NCBI GenBank assembly: GCA_024642775.1
Contig: JAHEAL010000002.1
Span: forward strand, 24,196-88,195
Direction of reading: 5' to 3'
Length of the DNA: 64,000 bases
Source: Nitrosomonadales bacterium
GTDB taxonomy: Bacteria; Pseudomonadota; Gammaproteobacteria; Burkholderiales; Methylophilaceae
A program made the translations under genes and the position numbers. Below, piece after piece: positions 22,448-32,195 of the stretch. How positions within the stretch are numbered: position 1 is the first letter of the stretch; the number at the start of each line of letters is the position of its first letter. The notes beneath the pieces are model-generated. The model was not told where the DNA came from. It made no database searches and saw only the letters and a program-made list of their open reading frames with translations.

Positions 22448-22849
22448 GTGGACTCAAAAAAACCATATTTAGTGAAAGCCATTTATGATTGGTGTATTGA
22501 TAAAAATGAAACACCATTTGTTTTAGTGAGTCCATCCTTAAGCAGCTCCATACCTTCGGAAATTATTGACAATGGTAAGGTTACTTTCAATATTTCTCTA
22601 AATGCAGTTCATAATCTAATTTTTGAAGATTCTTTCATAGCATTTAATGCTAGGTTTGGTGGTAAAGAAGAATCAATTGTTATTTCTTATGTTGATGTTG
22701 AAGGAATTTTTTCAAAGGAATCGAATGATGGGATGTTTTTTGAAATTTTTCGACAACAAGATTTAACTGATTCTGAAAACAATTCAACCAATGAAGATGT
22801 TGTAAAAACACAAACTAATAACAAAACTCACCTAAAATTAATTAAGTAA
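22448..22849 (+). CDS. sspB: ClpXP adaptor SspB
   Basis: KPYLVKAIYDWCIDKNETPFVLV, FNARFGGKEESIVI; GTG start. Confidence 0.93.
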   Translation: MDSKKPYLVKAIYDWCIDKNETPFVLVSPSLSSSIPSEIIDNGKVTFNISLNAVHNLIFEDSFIAFNARFGGKEESIVISYVDVEGIFSKESNDGMFFEIFRQQDLTDSENNSTNEDVVKTQTNNKTHLKLIK

Positions 22850-22904
22850 TAAAAAAGTACAAATTTTTTAAAAAAATTGGTATAGTATCGTTCTTTCAGA
22901 AATT

Positions 22905-22980
22905 GCCGGATTAGCTCAGATGGTAGAGCAGCGCACTTGTAATGCGAAGGTCGTCAGTTCGATTCCGACATCCGGCACCA
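22905..22980 (+). tRNA. tRNA-Thr (anticodon TGT)
   Basis: Cloverleaf read by eye; loop CTTGTAA; encoded CCA. Confidence 0.97.
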
Positions 22981-23039
22981 TCAACTTTAAAATCATAATA
23001 AATTAGGTTAATTATTTTACGTTAAGCCCTTATTTTCAT

Positions 23040-23068
23040 TTGACAAATCATTAATTTAAATGGATAAT
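23040..23068 (+). promoter_or_regulatory. predicted sigma70 promoter TTGACA-N17-GATAAT before tRNA-Tyr
   Basis: TTGACA 23040-23045, 17-bp spacer, GATAAT 23063-23068. Confidence 0.7.
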
Positions 23069-23082
23069 TTCGGGTTCGGTTG

Positions 23083-23167
23083 GGAGGGGTGGCCGAGTGG
23101 TTAAAGGCGACGGACTGTAAATCCGTTCTCTCTGAGTACGTAGGTTCAAATCCTACCCCCTCCACCA
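23083..23167 (+). tRNA. tRNA-Tyr (anticodon GTA)
   Basis: GGAGGGG/CCCCTCC acceptor, long variable arm, loop CTGTAAA, CCA. Confidence 0.97.
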
Positions 23168-23211
23168 CTAATTCTGTAACTAAGATTATACATGGGTTAT
23201 TGGGGCATAAA

Positions 23212-23285
23212 GCGGGCGTAGTTTAATGGTAAAACCTCAGTTTTCCAAACTGATCTCGTGGGTTCGATTCCCATCGCCCGCTCCA
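23212..23285 (+). tRNA. tRNA-Gly (anticodon TCC)
   Basis: GCGGGCG/CGCCCGC acceptor, loop TTTCCAA. Confidence 0.96.
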
Positions 23286-23300
23286 GAATTGTGAGGAGTC

Positions 23301-23375
<75 letters not shown>

Positions 23376-23396
23376 GAATTGATTATGAATTTTTAT

Positions 23397-24614
23397 AAAG
23401 AGTAATTTTTTAAGGAAAATATTATGGCTAAAGGTAAATTTGAGCGTACCAAACCCCATGTTAACGTTGGCACAATTGGACACGTTGACCATGGTAAAAC
23501 AACATTAACGGCTGCAATCACAACGATTCTGACTAAGAAATTCGGTGGTGAAGCTAAAGACTATGCAGCAATTGATTCTGCTCCTGAAGAAAGAGCTCGT
23601 GGTATTACGATTAACACGGCGCACGTAGAATACGAAACAGATACTCGTCACTATGCTCACGTTGACTGTCCAGGCCATGCTGATTATGTAAAAAACATGA
23701 TTACCGGTGCTGCTCAAATGGACGGTGCGATTCTAGTTTGTTCAGCAGCTGACGGCCCAATGCCTCAGACACGTGAACACATTCTATTATCACGTCAAGT
23801 TGGTGTGCCATACATCGTTGTGTTCCTGAATAAAGCGGACATGGTTGATGACCAAGAATTACTTGAGCTCGTTGAAATGGAAGTTCGTGACTTATTAAAT
23901 AAATATGAATTCCCAGGTGACGACACTCCAATTATTATGGGTTCAGCTCTTAAAGCACTTGAAGGTGACCAATCTGAAATTGGTGAACCAGCAATCTTAA
24001 AATTAGCTGAAGCTCTTGATTCATACATCCCAACTCCAGAACGTGCTGTTGACGGTACATTCCTAATGCCAGTTGAAGATGTATTCTCAATCTCAGGTCG
24101 TGGAACGGTTGTGACTGGAAGAATTGAACGTGGAATCGTTAAAGTTAACGAAGAGATTGAAATCGTTGGTATTAAAGCAACAGAGAAAACAGTTTGTACA
24201 GGCGTTGAAATGTTCCGTAAATTACTTGACGAAGGTCAGGCGGGTGACAACGTTGGTGTGCTATTGAGAGGTACTAAACGTGAAGACGTAGAGCGTGGCC
24301 AAGTTCTTGCTAAGCCAGGTTCAATTACACCTCATACGAAATTTACTGCTGAAATTTACTGCTTAAGTAAAGATGAAGGCGGAAGACATACTCCATTCTT
24401 TAACGGTTACCGTCCACAGTTCTACTTCAGAACAACAGACGTAACAGGTGCTGTAGATCTACCTGAAGGTACAGAAATGGTTATGCCAGGTGATAACGTT
24501 TCAATCACTGCAACATTGATTGCTCCGATTGCGATGGAAGAAGGTTTAAGATTCGCGATTCGTGAAGGTGGCCGTACCGTAGGTGCGGGTGTTGTAGCTA
24601 AGATTGTAGAGTAG
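23397..24614 (+). repeat. copy 1 of a 1218-bp apparently identical duplication (tuf plus 27 bp upstream)
   Basis: Constant offset 16177 to 39574..40791; the 27-bp upstream flank and sampled gene stretches match by eye, and the overlapping forward and antisense ORF translations are the same. Confidence 0.9.
23424..24614 (+). CDS. tuf: elongation factor Tu (copy 1, tRNA-linked)
   Basis: [32 protein letters not shown]. Confidence 0.99.
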   Translation: MAKGKFERTKPHVNVGTIGHVDHGKTTLTAAITTILTKKFGGEAKDYAAIDSAPEERARGITINTAHVEYETDTRHYAHVDCPGHADYVKNMITGAAQMDGAILVCSAADGPMPQTREHILLSRQVGVPYIVVFLNKADMVDDQELLELVEMEVRDLLNKYEFPGDDTPIIMGSALKALEGDQSEIGEPAILKLAEALDSYIPTPERAVDGTFLMPVEDVFSISGRGTVVTGRIERGIVKVNEEIEIVGIKATEKTVCTGVEMFRKLLDEGQAGDNVGVLLRGTKREDVERGQVLAKPGSITPHTKFTAEIYCLSKDEGGRHTPFFNGYRPQFYFRTTDVTGAVDLPEGTEMVMPGDNVSITATLIAPIAMEEGLRFAIREGGRTVGAGVVAKIVE

Positions 24615-24620
24615 GAATTT

Positions 24621-24696
24621 AGGCCAGTAGCTCAATTGGTAGAGTATCGGTCTCCAAAACCGAGGGTTGGGGGTTCGAAGCCCTCCTGGCCTGCCA
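24621..24696 (+). tRNA. tRNA-Trp (anticodon CCA)
   Basis: AGGCCAG/CTGGCCT acceptor, loop CTCCAAA, encoded CCA. Confidence 0.97.
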
Positions 24697-24706
24697 TTAT
24701 TTAGAG

Positions 24707-25057
24707 GTGAATGTTTTGAATGATAAGCTGAAAATGTCAGCAGCAATCCTGTTATTTATTTTGGGTATTGTTGGTTTTTACGTTTTAGATGGCCAACCTT
24801 TGGTCTTAAAAGTATTAAGTGTATTAATTGGCTTGTCTTTATCTTTATTTATCTTTAAGCAATCCGCTAAAGGCGAAGAACTTTTTACTTTTTTAAATAG
24901 TGTAATTCTAGAAGCAAAAAAAGTTGTGTGGCCAACAAGAAAAGAAACAGTCCAGATGACGATTGTTGTTTTTGTTGTGGTTGTTTTGATGTCAATTTTT
25001 TTAGCTTTTGTAGATATTGCTTTTACATACATTGTTAACTTAGTTTTAGGACGATAG
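24707..25057 (+). CDS. secE: preprotein translocase subunit SecE
   Basis: ILEAKKVVWPTRKETVQMT; GTG 24707 or TTG 24716 start. Confidence 0.95.
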   Translation: MNVLNDKLKMSAAILLFILGIVGFYVLDGQPLVLKVLSVLIGLSLSLFIFKQSAKGEELFTFLNSVILEAKKVVWPTRKETVQMTIVVFVVVVLMSIFLAFVDIAFTYIVNLVLGR

Positions 25058-25059
25058 TA

Positions 25060-25596
25060 ATGACAAAAAGATGGTATGCAGTTCAGGCTTATTCAGGGTA
25101 CGAGAAAATTGTACAAAAAGGTTTGCTTGAAAGAATTGAAATGTCACAGGTAAAAGAACAGTTTGGTGACGTGCTTGTTCCAGTTGAGGAAGTTGTTGAA
25201 CTTAAGTCTGGTCAAAAAACGATCAGTGAAAGAAGATTGTATCCAGGTTATGTACTTGTACAAATGGATATGAATGATGATACTTGGCATTTGGTGAGAA
25301 GCACTCCAAAGGTTACAGCTTTTATTGGGGGTTCTGCTTTAAAGCCAACTCCAATAAAAGATACAGAAGTAGAGTTAATTTTGAGAAGGATGGACGACAG
25401 TAAAGTCAATCCGACACAGAAATTAACTTTTGAGGTAGGTGAATCAATTCGAGTAATTGATGGACCATTTAAGGATTTCTCTGGATCTGTCCAGGAAATC
25501 AATTATGAAAAAAATAAACTTCGAGTAGAAGTAGTTATATTTGGTCGGGCAACTCCTGTGGAGCTTGAGTTTGGTCAAATAGAAAAAGAAGTTTAA
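25060..25596 (+). CDS. nusG: transcription termination/antitermination protein NusG
   Basis: KRWYAVQAYSGYEKIVQKGL, KOW motif. Confidence 0.98.
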   Translation: MTKRWYAVQAYSGYEKIVQKGLLERIEMSQVKEQFGDVLVPVEEVVELKSGQKTISERRLYPGYVLVQMDMNDDTWHLVRSTPKVTAFIGGSALKPTPIKDTEVELILRRMDDSKVNPTQKLTFEVGESIRVIDGPFKDFSGSVQEINYEKNKLRVEVVIFGRATPVELEFGQIEKEV

Positions 25597-25600
25597 AAAT

Positions 25601-25633
25601 TTTGGGAGCTTATTAATAAGCGTTTGCACCAAA
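25601..25633 (+). promoter_or_regulatory. candidate L1 autoregulatory operator in rplKA leader
   Basis: TTTGG(25601-25605)/CCAAA(25629-25633) outer helix, inner palindrome GCTTATTAATAAGC, asymmetric loop GAG / GTTTGCA. Confidence 0.6.
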
Positions 25634-25649
25634 CTTAAGGAGTTAAAAC

Positions 25650-26081
25650 ATGGCAAAAAAAATACAGGGATACATTAAGTTACAAATCCCAGCTGGTAAA
25701 GCGAATCCAAGTCCACCTGTTGGACCGGCACTGGGGCAAAAAGGCCTAAATATTATGGACTTTTGTAAGGCATTTAATGCTGCAACTCAAAACATTGAAC
25801 CAGGACTTCCTGTTCCAGTTGTGATTACTGCATATTCAGACAAAAGCTTCACATATGTAATGAAAACAACACCCGCTGCAATTTTAATAAAGAAAGCGGC
25901 AAATGTGTCTAAGGGATCACCAGTTCCTCATACAAATAAAGTAGGTAAAATCACCCGCGCTCAGGCTGAAGAAATTGCGAAAGCAAAAGAACCCGACCTT
26001 ACTGCTGCTGACATGGATGCTGCTGTACGAACAGTTGCAGGAACAGCAAGAAGTATGGGTATTGAAGTGGAGGGCGTTTAA
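25650..26081 (+). CDS. rplK: 50S ribosomal protein L11
   Basis: [26 protein letters not shown]. Confidence 0.98.
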   Translation: MAKKIQGYIKLQIPAGKANPSPPVGPALGQKGLNIMDFCKAFNAATQNIEPGLPVPVVITAYSDKSFTYVMKTTPAAILIKKAANVSKGSPVPHTNKVGKITRAQAEEIAKAKEPDLTAADMDAAVRTVAGTARSMGIEVEGV

Positions 26082-26774
26082 ATGAGCTTGTCAAAAAGAA
26101 TGAAAGCAATCACTGAGTCATTTGATATGGATAAACTATATCCAATAGCTGATGCTCTTAAAATGGTTAAGGAAAATGCAAAAGCAAAATTCGATGAATC
26201 CATCGATGCAGCAATTAACCTTGGTATTGATGCTAAGAAATCAGATCAGTTAATTAGGGGTGCGATTGTGCTTCCTAACGGAACTGGGAAATCAGTCAAA
26301 GTGGCTGTAATGGCTGAAGGTGATGCTGCAGAAGCTGCAAAAAAGGCGGGAGCAGATATTGTTGGATACGAAGATCTTGCAGAAGATATTAAAAAGGGAA
26401 ATATGAATTTTGATGTCTTGATTGCAACTCCTGACGCAATGAAAATTGTAGGTGCTTTGGGACAAATTCTTGGACCGAAAGGACTAATGCCTAACCCTAA
26501 AGTTGGGACAGTAAGTCCTGATCCTGCAAAAGCAGTGCAAAACGCAAAGGCGGGTCAAGTTCAGTATCGAACAGATAAAGCTGGAATTATTCATTGTACG
26601 ATCGGCAGAGCTTCATTTGATGCTGACAAATTACATCAAAACTTATCAACACTAATTGATGCACTAATGAAGGCAAAACCAGCTTCATCAAAAGGTGTTT
26701 TTATTAAAAAGGTTTCAATTTCCAGCACGATGGGTGCGGGAATTAGAGTAGATCAAGCTAATATTTTAGCTTAA
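26082..26774 (+). CDS. rplA: 50S ribosomal protein L1
   Basis: [15 protein letters not shown]. Confidence 0.98.
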   Translation: MSLSKRMKAITESFDMDKLYPIADALKMVKENAKAKFDESIDAAINLGIDAKKSDQLIRGAIVLPNGTGKSVKVAVMAEGDAAEAAKKAGADIVGYEDLAEDIKKGNMNFDVLIATPDAMKIVGALGQILGPKGLMPNPKVGTVSPDPAKAVQNAKAGQVQYRTDKAGIIHCTIGRASFDADKLHQNLSTLIDALMKAKPASSKGVFIKKVSISSTMGAGIRVDQANILA

Positions 26775-26799
26775 AGAATTTGGTTGAAAAACCAAAAAG

Positions 26800-26940
26800 A
26801 GCTTTGGGTCCGTTTTAAACGGAGTTGTCAAAGACCGTAGGTACCGAAAGGTTTAATTTTTATAACCTACGCAGATGGCGAAACCTAAGGGATAGTATCC
26901 TGATAAAGTCCGCCGTAGGGTGAGTGTGAAAACACTTTGA
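26800..26940 (+). promoter_or_regulatory. L10 leader RNA (rplJL autoregulation)
   Basis: CGTAGGT...ACCTACG helix enclosing ACC-GAAA-GGT, TCCGTT/AACGGA hairpin, AGTGT-GAAA-ACACT hairpin; directly before rplJ. Confidence 0.75.
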
Positions 26941-26964
26941 TTTTAAATACGGAAGGAGAAGACT

Positions 26965-27492
26965 TTGAGTCTGAATCTTGAAGAAAAAAAGGCTGTTGTT
27001 GCTGAGGTTAGTGAGCAGGTTAAATCAGCGCAAGCACTTATACTTGCTGAGTATCGTGGTGTTGGCGTTGCAAAACTAACTGATTTAAGAGCTAAGGCGC
27101 GTGAATCCGGTGTGTATTTACGAGTTCTAAAAAACACTCTTGTTAAAAGAGCTGTTGAAGGAACTCCGTTTGCAGATCTTTCAAGCGATATGACAGGTCC
27201 GCTGATTTTTGGTATGTCCGAAGATCCAGTATCTGTTGCTAAAGTCTTAAATGATTTTGCAAAAGAAAATGATTTATTTGTTATTAAATCAGGAGCAATG
27301 CCGAATGAAAAAATGGATGAAGCTAAGATTAAAGCGCTTGCTTCACTTCCAAGTCGAGATGAACTTCTAGCGAAATTAATGGGAACTATGCAAGCTCCAA
27401 TTACAAAATTTGTGCGTACTCTTAATGAAGTGCCAACAAAATTTGTTCGTGGTTTAGCTGCGGTACGTGACCAAAAACAAGCTGAAGTTTAA
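26965..27492 (+). CDS. rplJ: 50S ribosomal protein L10
   Basis: [39 protein letters not shown] start. Confidence 0.97.
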   Translation: MSLNLEEKKAVVAEVSEQVKSAQALILAEYRGVGVAKLTDLRAKARESGVYLRVLKNTLVKRAVEGTPFADLSSDMTGPLIFGMSEDPVSVAKVLNDFAKENDLFVIKSGAMPNEKMDEAKIKALASLPSRDELLAKLMGTMQAPITKFVRTLNEVPTKFVRGLAAVRDQKQAEV

Positions 27493-27519
27493 AAATTTAT
27501 TTATTAAGGAGAAATATTA

Positions 27520-27900
27520 ATGGCTATCTCTAAAGCAGAAATTTTAGAAGCAATTGGATCAATGTCTGTTCTTGACTTATCAGAGTTGATTACAGAAATG
27601 GAAGAAAAATTTGGTGTTTCAGCTGCTGCGGCTGCTGTTGCAATGCCTGCGGCAGGTGCTGCTGCTGGCGGTGCTGCTGCTGAAGAAAAATCTGAATTTG
27701 ATGTGCATTTAACTGCTGCTGGCGCTCAAAAAGTGAACGTTATTAAAGCAGTTCGTGAAATCACTGGGCTTGGCTTAAAAGAAGCTAAAGACCTTGTTGA
27801 TGGCGCACCTAAAGTAATCAAAGAAGGTTTAGCTAAAGCTGACGCTGAGGAAGCTGCTAAGAAATTAACTGAAGCAGGCGCAACTGCTGAATTAAAATAA
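27520..27900 (+). CDS. rplL: 50S ribosomal protein L7/L12
   Basis: KTEFDV-like [43 protein letters not shown]. Confidence 0.98.
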   Translation: MAISKAEILEAIGSMSVLDLSELITEMEEKFGVSAAAAAVAMPAAGAAAGGAAAEEKSEFDVHLTAAGAQKVNVIKAVREITGLGLKEAKDLVDGAPKVIKEGLAKADAEEAAKKLTEAGATAELK

Positions 27901-27911
27901 TTTCGAATGAT

Positions 27912-27942
27912 AAAGGCTGTCGCATTTTTTGCGATAGCCTTT
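27912..27942 (+). terminator. terminator/attenuator hairpin after rplL
   Basis: AAAGGCTGTCGC-ATTTTTT-GCGATAGCCTTT stem-loop followed by AATTATTT (weak T-tract). Confidence 0.65.
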
Positions 27943-27960
27943 AATTATTTAAATTTCGAG

Positions 27961-27989
27961 TTTATATAAAAAAATATTTTTTATATAAA
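27961..27989. repeat. 13-bp perfect AT-only inverted repeat between rplL and rpoB
   Basis: TTTATATAAAAAA-ATA-TTTTTTATATAAA. Confidence 0.9.
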
Positions 27990-28010
27990 TTTGTTAACTT
28001 TGGAGACCAT

Positions 28011-31000
28011 ATGAGCTATTCCTTTACTGAAAAGAAACGCTTAAGAAAGAATTTCGCAAAAAGACAAACGGTAGCAGAGGTTCCTTATTTGCTTTCAATG
28101 CAGCTTGAATCCTATAAAGAATATCTTCAAATGGATATTCCTAATGATCAAAGACAAGATCAGGGTTTACAGAACACATTCAACTCAGTTTTTCCAATAA
28201 GCAGTCATTCCGGTAATGCAAAATTAGATTTTGTATCTTATTCATTAGGAAAAATTGTTTTTGATGTTAAGGAATGTCAGTTAAGAGGTTTGACTTATGG
28301 CGTGCCATTAAGAGTTAAGGTTCGTTTATCTATTATGGATAAAGAAGCATCCGAGCCAACAGTCAAGGAAGTTAAGGAGCAAGAAGTTTACATGGGGGAA
28401 ATGCCTCTGATGACTAATAATGGCTCATTTGTTATTAACGGAACAGAGCGAGTAATTGTTTCCCAGCTTCATAGAAGTCCTGGAGTATTTTTTGAGCATG
28501 ATAAAGGTAAGACTCACAGTTCAGGAAAGCTGTTATTCTCAGCCAGAATTATTCCTTACAGAGGCTCTTGGTTAGATTTTGAATTTGATCCTAAAGATTA
28601 TTTGTATTTCAGGATTGATCGTAGAAGAAAAATGCCTGTTACAACCTTATTAAAAGCATTAGGCCTTTCATCTGAAGAAATTTTATCAACGTTTTATGAT
28701 TTTGATACCTTTGGTATTAAAGGTAATAAAATTAATTTTGATCTTATCCCTGAAAGGTTAAGAGGAGAAATTGCAAAATTTGATATTGTTGATAAAAAAG
28801 GCAACGTAATTGTTAATAAAGATAAGCGTATAACAGTTAAGCATATTCGTGATATTGAAAAATCTGGAATAAAATCAATTGAGGTTTCTGAAGACTTTAT
28901 TCTTGGCCGAAAGATTGCTAAAAGTATTATAGATCCAGAAACGGGTGAGGTTATTGCTGATGCAAACGCTGAAATTACTGAAGAATTACTCAGCAACTTG
29001 CAAGAATTAAAATTAGACAACATTGAGACGCTTTATTTTAATGATCTTGATCAGGGAGACTTCATTTCACACACGCTTTCAACAGACGAAATTCCAGATG
29101 AATATTCAGCACGGGTAGCAATCTACAGAATGATGAGACCTGGTGAGCCGCCAACCGAAGAATCGGTAAAGGCATTATTTGAAGGAATGTTTTTCTCTTC
29201 TGATCGTTATGATTTGTCAAACGTTGGAAGAATGAAATTTAATAGACGCGCTTATCCCGAAAATTTTGAAAAATCTGCAGGATGGATGAGAAGATTTTAT
29301 GAGCGTGTGGGCGCAAAGAATGACGAAGGTGAAGGTATCTTATCGGTTGATGATATTTTGGCTGTTGTTGGAATTTTGCTAGAACTAAGAAATGGTCGAG
29401 GTGAAATCGATGATATTGATCACTTAGGAAATCGACGTATTAGATCAGTGGGTGAGTTGGTAGAAAATCAATTCAGAACTGGCCTGGTCAGAGTTGAAAG
29501 AGCAGTTCGTGAAAGATTAGGTCAGGCTGAAGCGGATAATCTAATGCCGCATGACTTAATTAATTCGAAGCCAATTTCAAGTGCGATTAGAGAATTCTTT
29601 GGCTCTTCCCAGCTTTCTCAATTTATGGATCAAACCAATCCACTCTCAGAAATTACCCACAAAAGAAGAGTGTCTGCATTAGGCCCTGGTGGTCTTACGC
29701 GAGAAAGAGCAGGCTTTGAAGTTCGCGATGTTCACTCAACTCATTACGGCAGAGTGTGTCCGATTGAAACCCCTGAAGGCCCGAATATTGGACTTATTAA
29801 TTCTTTAGCACTTTACGCAAAAACCAATAAATATGGATTCTTAGAAACGCCATATCGAAGAGTTGAAAATGGTAAAGTTACAGCCGAAATTGATTACTTA
29901 TCTGCAATTGAAGAAAGTCAATTTACGATTGCTCAAGCTAACTCTGAGCTGGATGCTAAATCTTCATTTAGAGAAGATTTGGTTTCTAGTCGATACAAAA
30001 ATGAATTTGTTCTTTCAAACAAAGATGAAATTAATTATATGGACGTAGCTCCTGGACAAATTGTTTCAGTTGCAGCATCTTTAATTCCTTTCTTGGAGCA
30101 TGATGATGCTAACAGAGCATTGATGGGGGCTAACATGCAACGTCAAGCAGTTCCATGTTTGAGGGCTGAAAAAGCAGTTGTTGGAACTGGCATCGAAAGA
30201 ACTGTAGCAATGGATTCTGGTACAACAGTTCAGGCCGATAGAGGCGGTATTGTAGACTACGTTGATTCTAGAAGGATTGTCGTAAAAGTTAATGATAAAG
30301 AAACCTCAGCAGAAGATGTTGGTGTGGATATTTATAACTTAACTAAATACACTCGATCAAACCAGAATACAAATATTAATCAAAAACCTTTGGTTCGAGT
30401 GGGTGATTCAATAGAGCGTGGCGATATTATTGCTGATGGAGCGTCAACTGACATTGGTGAGTTAGCATTAGGTCAGAACATGCTTGTCGGATTTATGCCA
30501 TGGAACGGATACAACTTCGAAGATTCGATTCTTATATCTGAAAAAGTTGTAGCGGATGATCGATACACTTCAGTGCATATTGAAGAATTATCCGTTGTTT
30601 CAAGGGATACAAAATTAGGCCCTGAAGAGATTACTCGAGATATTTCAAACCTTTCCGAGAGAATGCTTGGACGTTTGGATGAGTCGGGCATCATTTATGT
30701 GGGGGCAGAAGTTGAAGCAGGAGATGTTCTAGTTGGAAAAGTTACACCAAAAGGTGAGACTCAGCTAACACCTGAAGAGAAATTGCTAAGAGCAATATTT
30801 GGTGAAAAAGCTTCTGATGTTAAAGACACTAGCCTTAGAGTGCCATCAGGAATGTCTGGAACTGTTATTGATGTTCAGGTATTCACACGTGAAGGAATTG
30901 ATAGAGATGACCGTGCTGAACAAATTATTCAAGATCAATTAAGAGATTTTGAACAAGACTTAAATGACCAATTAAGAATTGTAGAAGAGGATACTTTTGC

Positions 31001-32180
31001 AAGGATTGAAAAATTAATTATAGGAAAAGAAGTTTCTGGCGGCCCTAAACCTATCAAGAAAGGTGACAAAGTTACCAAAGAACAGCTTCATGAAATTGGA
31101 CGTTATGATTGGTTTGGTATTCGTTTGTCTGATGATAAAGCATCCAAAACACTTGAGTCGCTAAAAGAAAATTTAAATAAAGCGAAAAAAGATTTTGATC
31201 TGCGCTATGAAGAGAAAAAGCAAAAATTAACTCAAGGTGATGAACTTCAGCCGGGTGTTCAAAAAATGGTTAAAGTATACTTGGCTGTCAAGCGAAGAAT
31301 CCAGCCAGGCGACAAAATGGCTGGACGTCATGGTAATAAAGGTGTTATTTCAAAAATTGTTCCTGTAGAAGACATGCCACATATGGCTGACGGTACCACC
31401 TTGGATATCGTATTAAACCCTCTAGGTGTTCCTTCACGAATGAATATAGGTCAGATTCTTGAAGTTCATTTAGGTTGGGCTGCTAAAGGTCTTGGAAATC
31501 GTATTGACGAAATGCTAAAAGAAGAAAGAAAGATTGCCGAGATTAGAGATTTGTTCGAAAAAATTTACAACCAATCTTCTGGAAAATCAGAAGACATCAA
31601 AGGTTTAAAAGATTCAGAAGTTCTAGAAATGGCTTCACATCTCAAACATGGCGTTCCTTTTGCAACTTCAGTTTTTGATGGAGCTGCTGAGTCGGATATT
31701 CAGTACATGCTTGATTTGGCATTCCCTGATGACCATGAGTTAACTAAAAAGTTAAATTTTTCAGCGAACAAAACCCAGCTTCAGTTATTTGATGGAAGAA
31801 CGGGTGAGGCCTTTGAAAGACCAGTTACTGTCGGTTATATGCATGTTCTTAAACTTCACCATTTAGTTGATGACAAGATGCATGCAAGATCAACTGGACC
31901 ATACTCCCTTGTTACTCAGCAACCATTGGGCGGTAAAGCACAATTCGGTGGTCAAAGATTTGGTGAAATGGAAGTTTGGGCATTGGAAGCTTATGGTGCC
32001 TCTTATACTTTACAGGAAATGTTAACTGTTAAATCAGATGATGTCTCTGGTAGAACAAAAGTATATGAAAACATTGTTAAGGGTGAGCATAAGATTGATG
32101 CTGGTATGCCAGAGTCATTTAATGTTTTAACTAAAGAAATTCGCTCACTAGCGATTGATATTGATTTGGATAGAGATTAA
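28011..32180 (+). CDS. rpoB: RNA polymerase beta subunit
   Basis: [47 protein letters not shown]. Confidence 0.99.
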   Translation: MSYSFTEKKRLRKNFAKRQTVAEVPYLLSMQLESYKEYLQMDIPNDQRQDQGLQNTFNSVFPISSHSGNAKLDFVSYSLGKIVFDVKECQLRGLTYGVPLRVKVRLSIMDKEASEPTVKEVKEQEVYMGEMPLMTNNGSFVINGTERVIVSQLHRSPGVFFEHDKGKTHSSGKLLFSARIIPYRGSWLDFEFDPKDYLYFRIDRRRKMPVTTLLKALGLSSEEILSTFYDFDTFGIKGNKINFDLIPERLRGEIAKFDIVDKKGNVIVNKDKRITVKHIRDIEKSGIKSIEVSEDFILGRKIAKSIIDPETGEVIADANAEITEELLSNLQELKLDNIETLYFNDLDQGDFISHTLSTDEIPDEYSARVAIYRMMRPGEPPTEESVKALFEGMFFSSDRYDLSNVGRMKFNRRAYPENFEKSAGWMRRFYERVGAKNDEGEGILSVDDILAVVGILLELRNGRGEIDDIDHLGNRRIRSVGELVENQFRTGLVRVERAVRERLGQAEADNLMPHDLINSKPISSAIREFFGSSQLSQFMDQTNPLSEITHKRRVSALGPGGLTRERAGFEVRDVHSTHYGRVCPIETPEGPNIGLINSLALYAKTNKYGFLETPYRRVENGKVTAEIDYLSAIEESQFTIAQANSELDAKSSFREDLVSSRYKNEFVLSNKDEINYMDVAPGQIVSVAASLIPFLEHDDANRALMGANMQRQAVPCLRAEKAVVGTGIERTVAMDSGTTVQADRGGIVDYVDSRRIVVKVNDKETSAEDVGVDIYNLTKYTRSNQNTNINQKPLVRVGDSIERGDIIADGASTDIGELALGQNMLVGFMPWNGYNFEDSILISEKVVADDRYTSVHIEELSVVSRDTKLGPEEITRDISNLSERMLGRLDESGIIYVGAEVEAGDVLVGKVTPKGETQLTPEEKLLRAIFGEKASDVKDTSLRVPSGMSGTVIDVQVFTREGIDRDDRAEQIIQDQLRDFEQDLNDQLRIVEEDTFARIEKLIIGKEVSGGPKPIKKGDKVTKEQLHEIGRYDWFGIRLSDDKASKTLESLKENLNKAKKDFDLRYEEKKQKLTQGDELQPGVQKMVKVYLAVKRRIQPGDKMAGRHGNKGVISKIVPVEDMPHMADGTTLDIVLNPLGVPSRMNIGQILEVHLGWAAKGLGNRIDEMLKEERKIAEIRDLFEKIYNQSSGKSEDIKGLKDSEVLEMASHLKHGVPFATSVFDGAAESDIQYMLDLAFPDDHELTKKLNFSANKTQLQLFDGRTGEAFERPVTVGYMHVLKLHHLVDDKMHARSTGPYSLVTQQPLGGKAQFGGQRFGEMEVWALEAYGASYTLQEMLTVKSDDVSGRTKVYENIVKGEHKIDAGMPESFNVLTKEIRSLAIDIDLDRD

Positions 32181-32195
32181 TTAAGGAGATTATGC

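Noticed and set aside
24546-24746. 66-aa minus-strand ORF (GGLRTPNPRFWRPILYQLSYWP)
   Set aside because: Antisense of tRNA-Trp, same artefact class.
28694-29023. 109-aa minus-strand ORF inside rpoB
   Set aside because: Ser/Ile/Leu-rich antisense shadow, no ribosome-binding site or domain.
29580-29760. Possible resistance changes in rpoB (and rpsL at 36720-36760)
   Set aside because: Rifampicin-region and S12 loop sequences read as the common sensitive-type residues.
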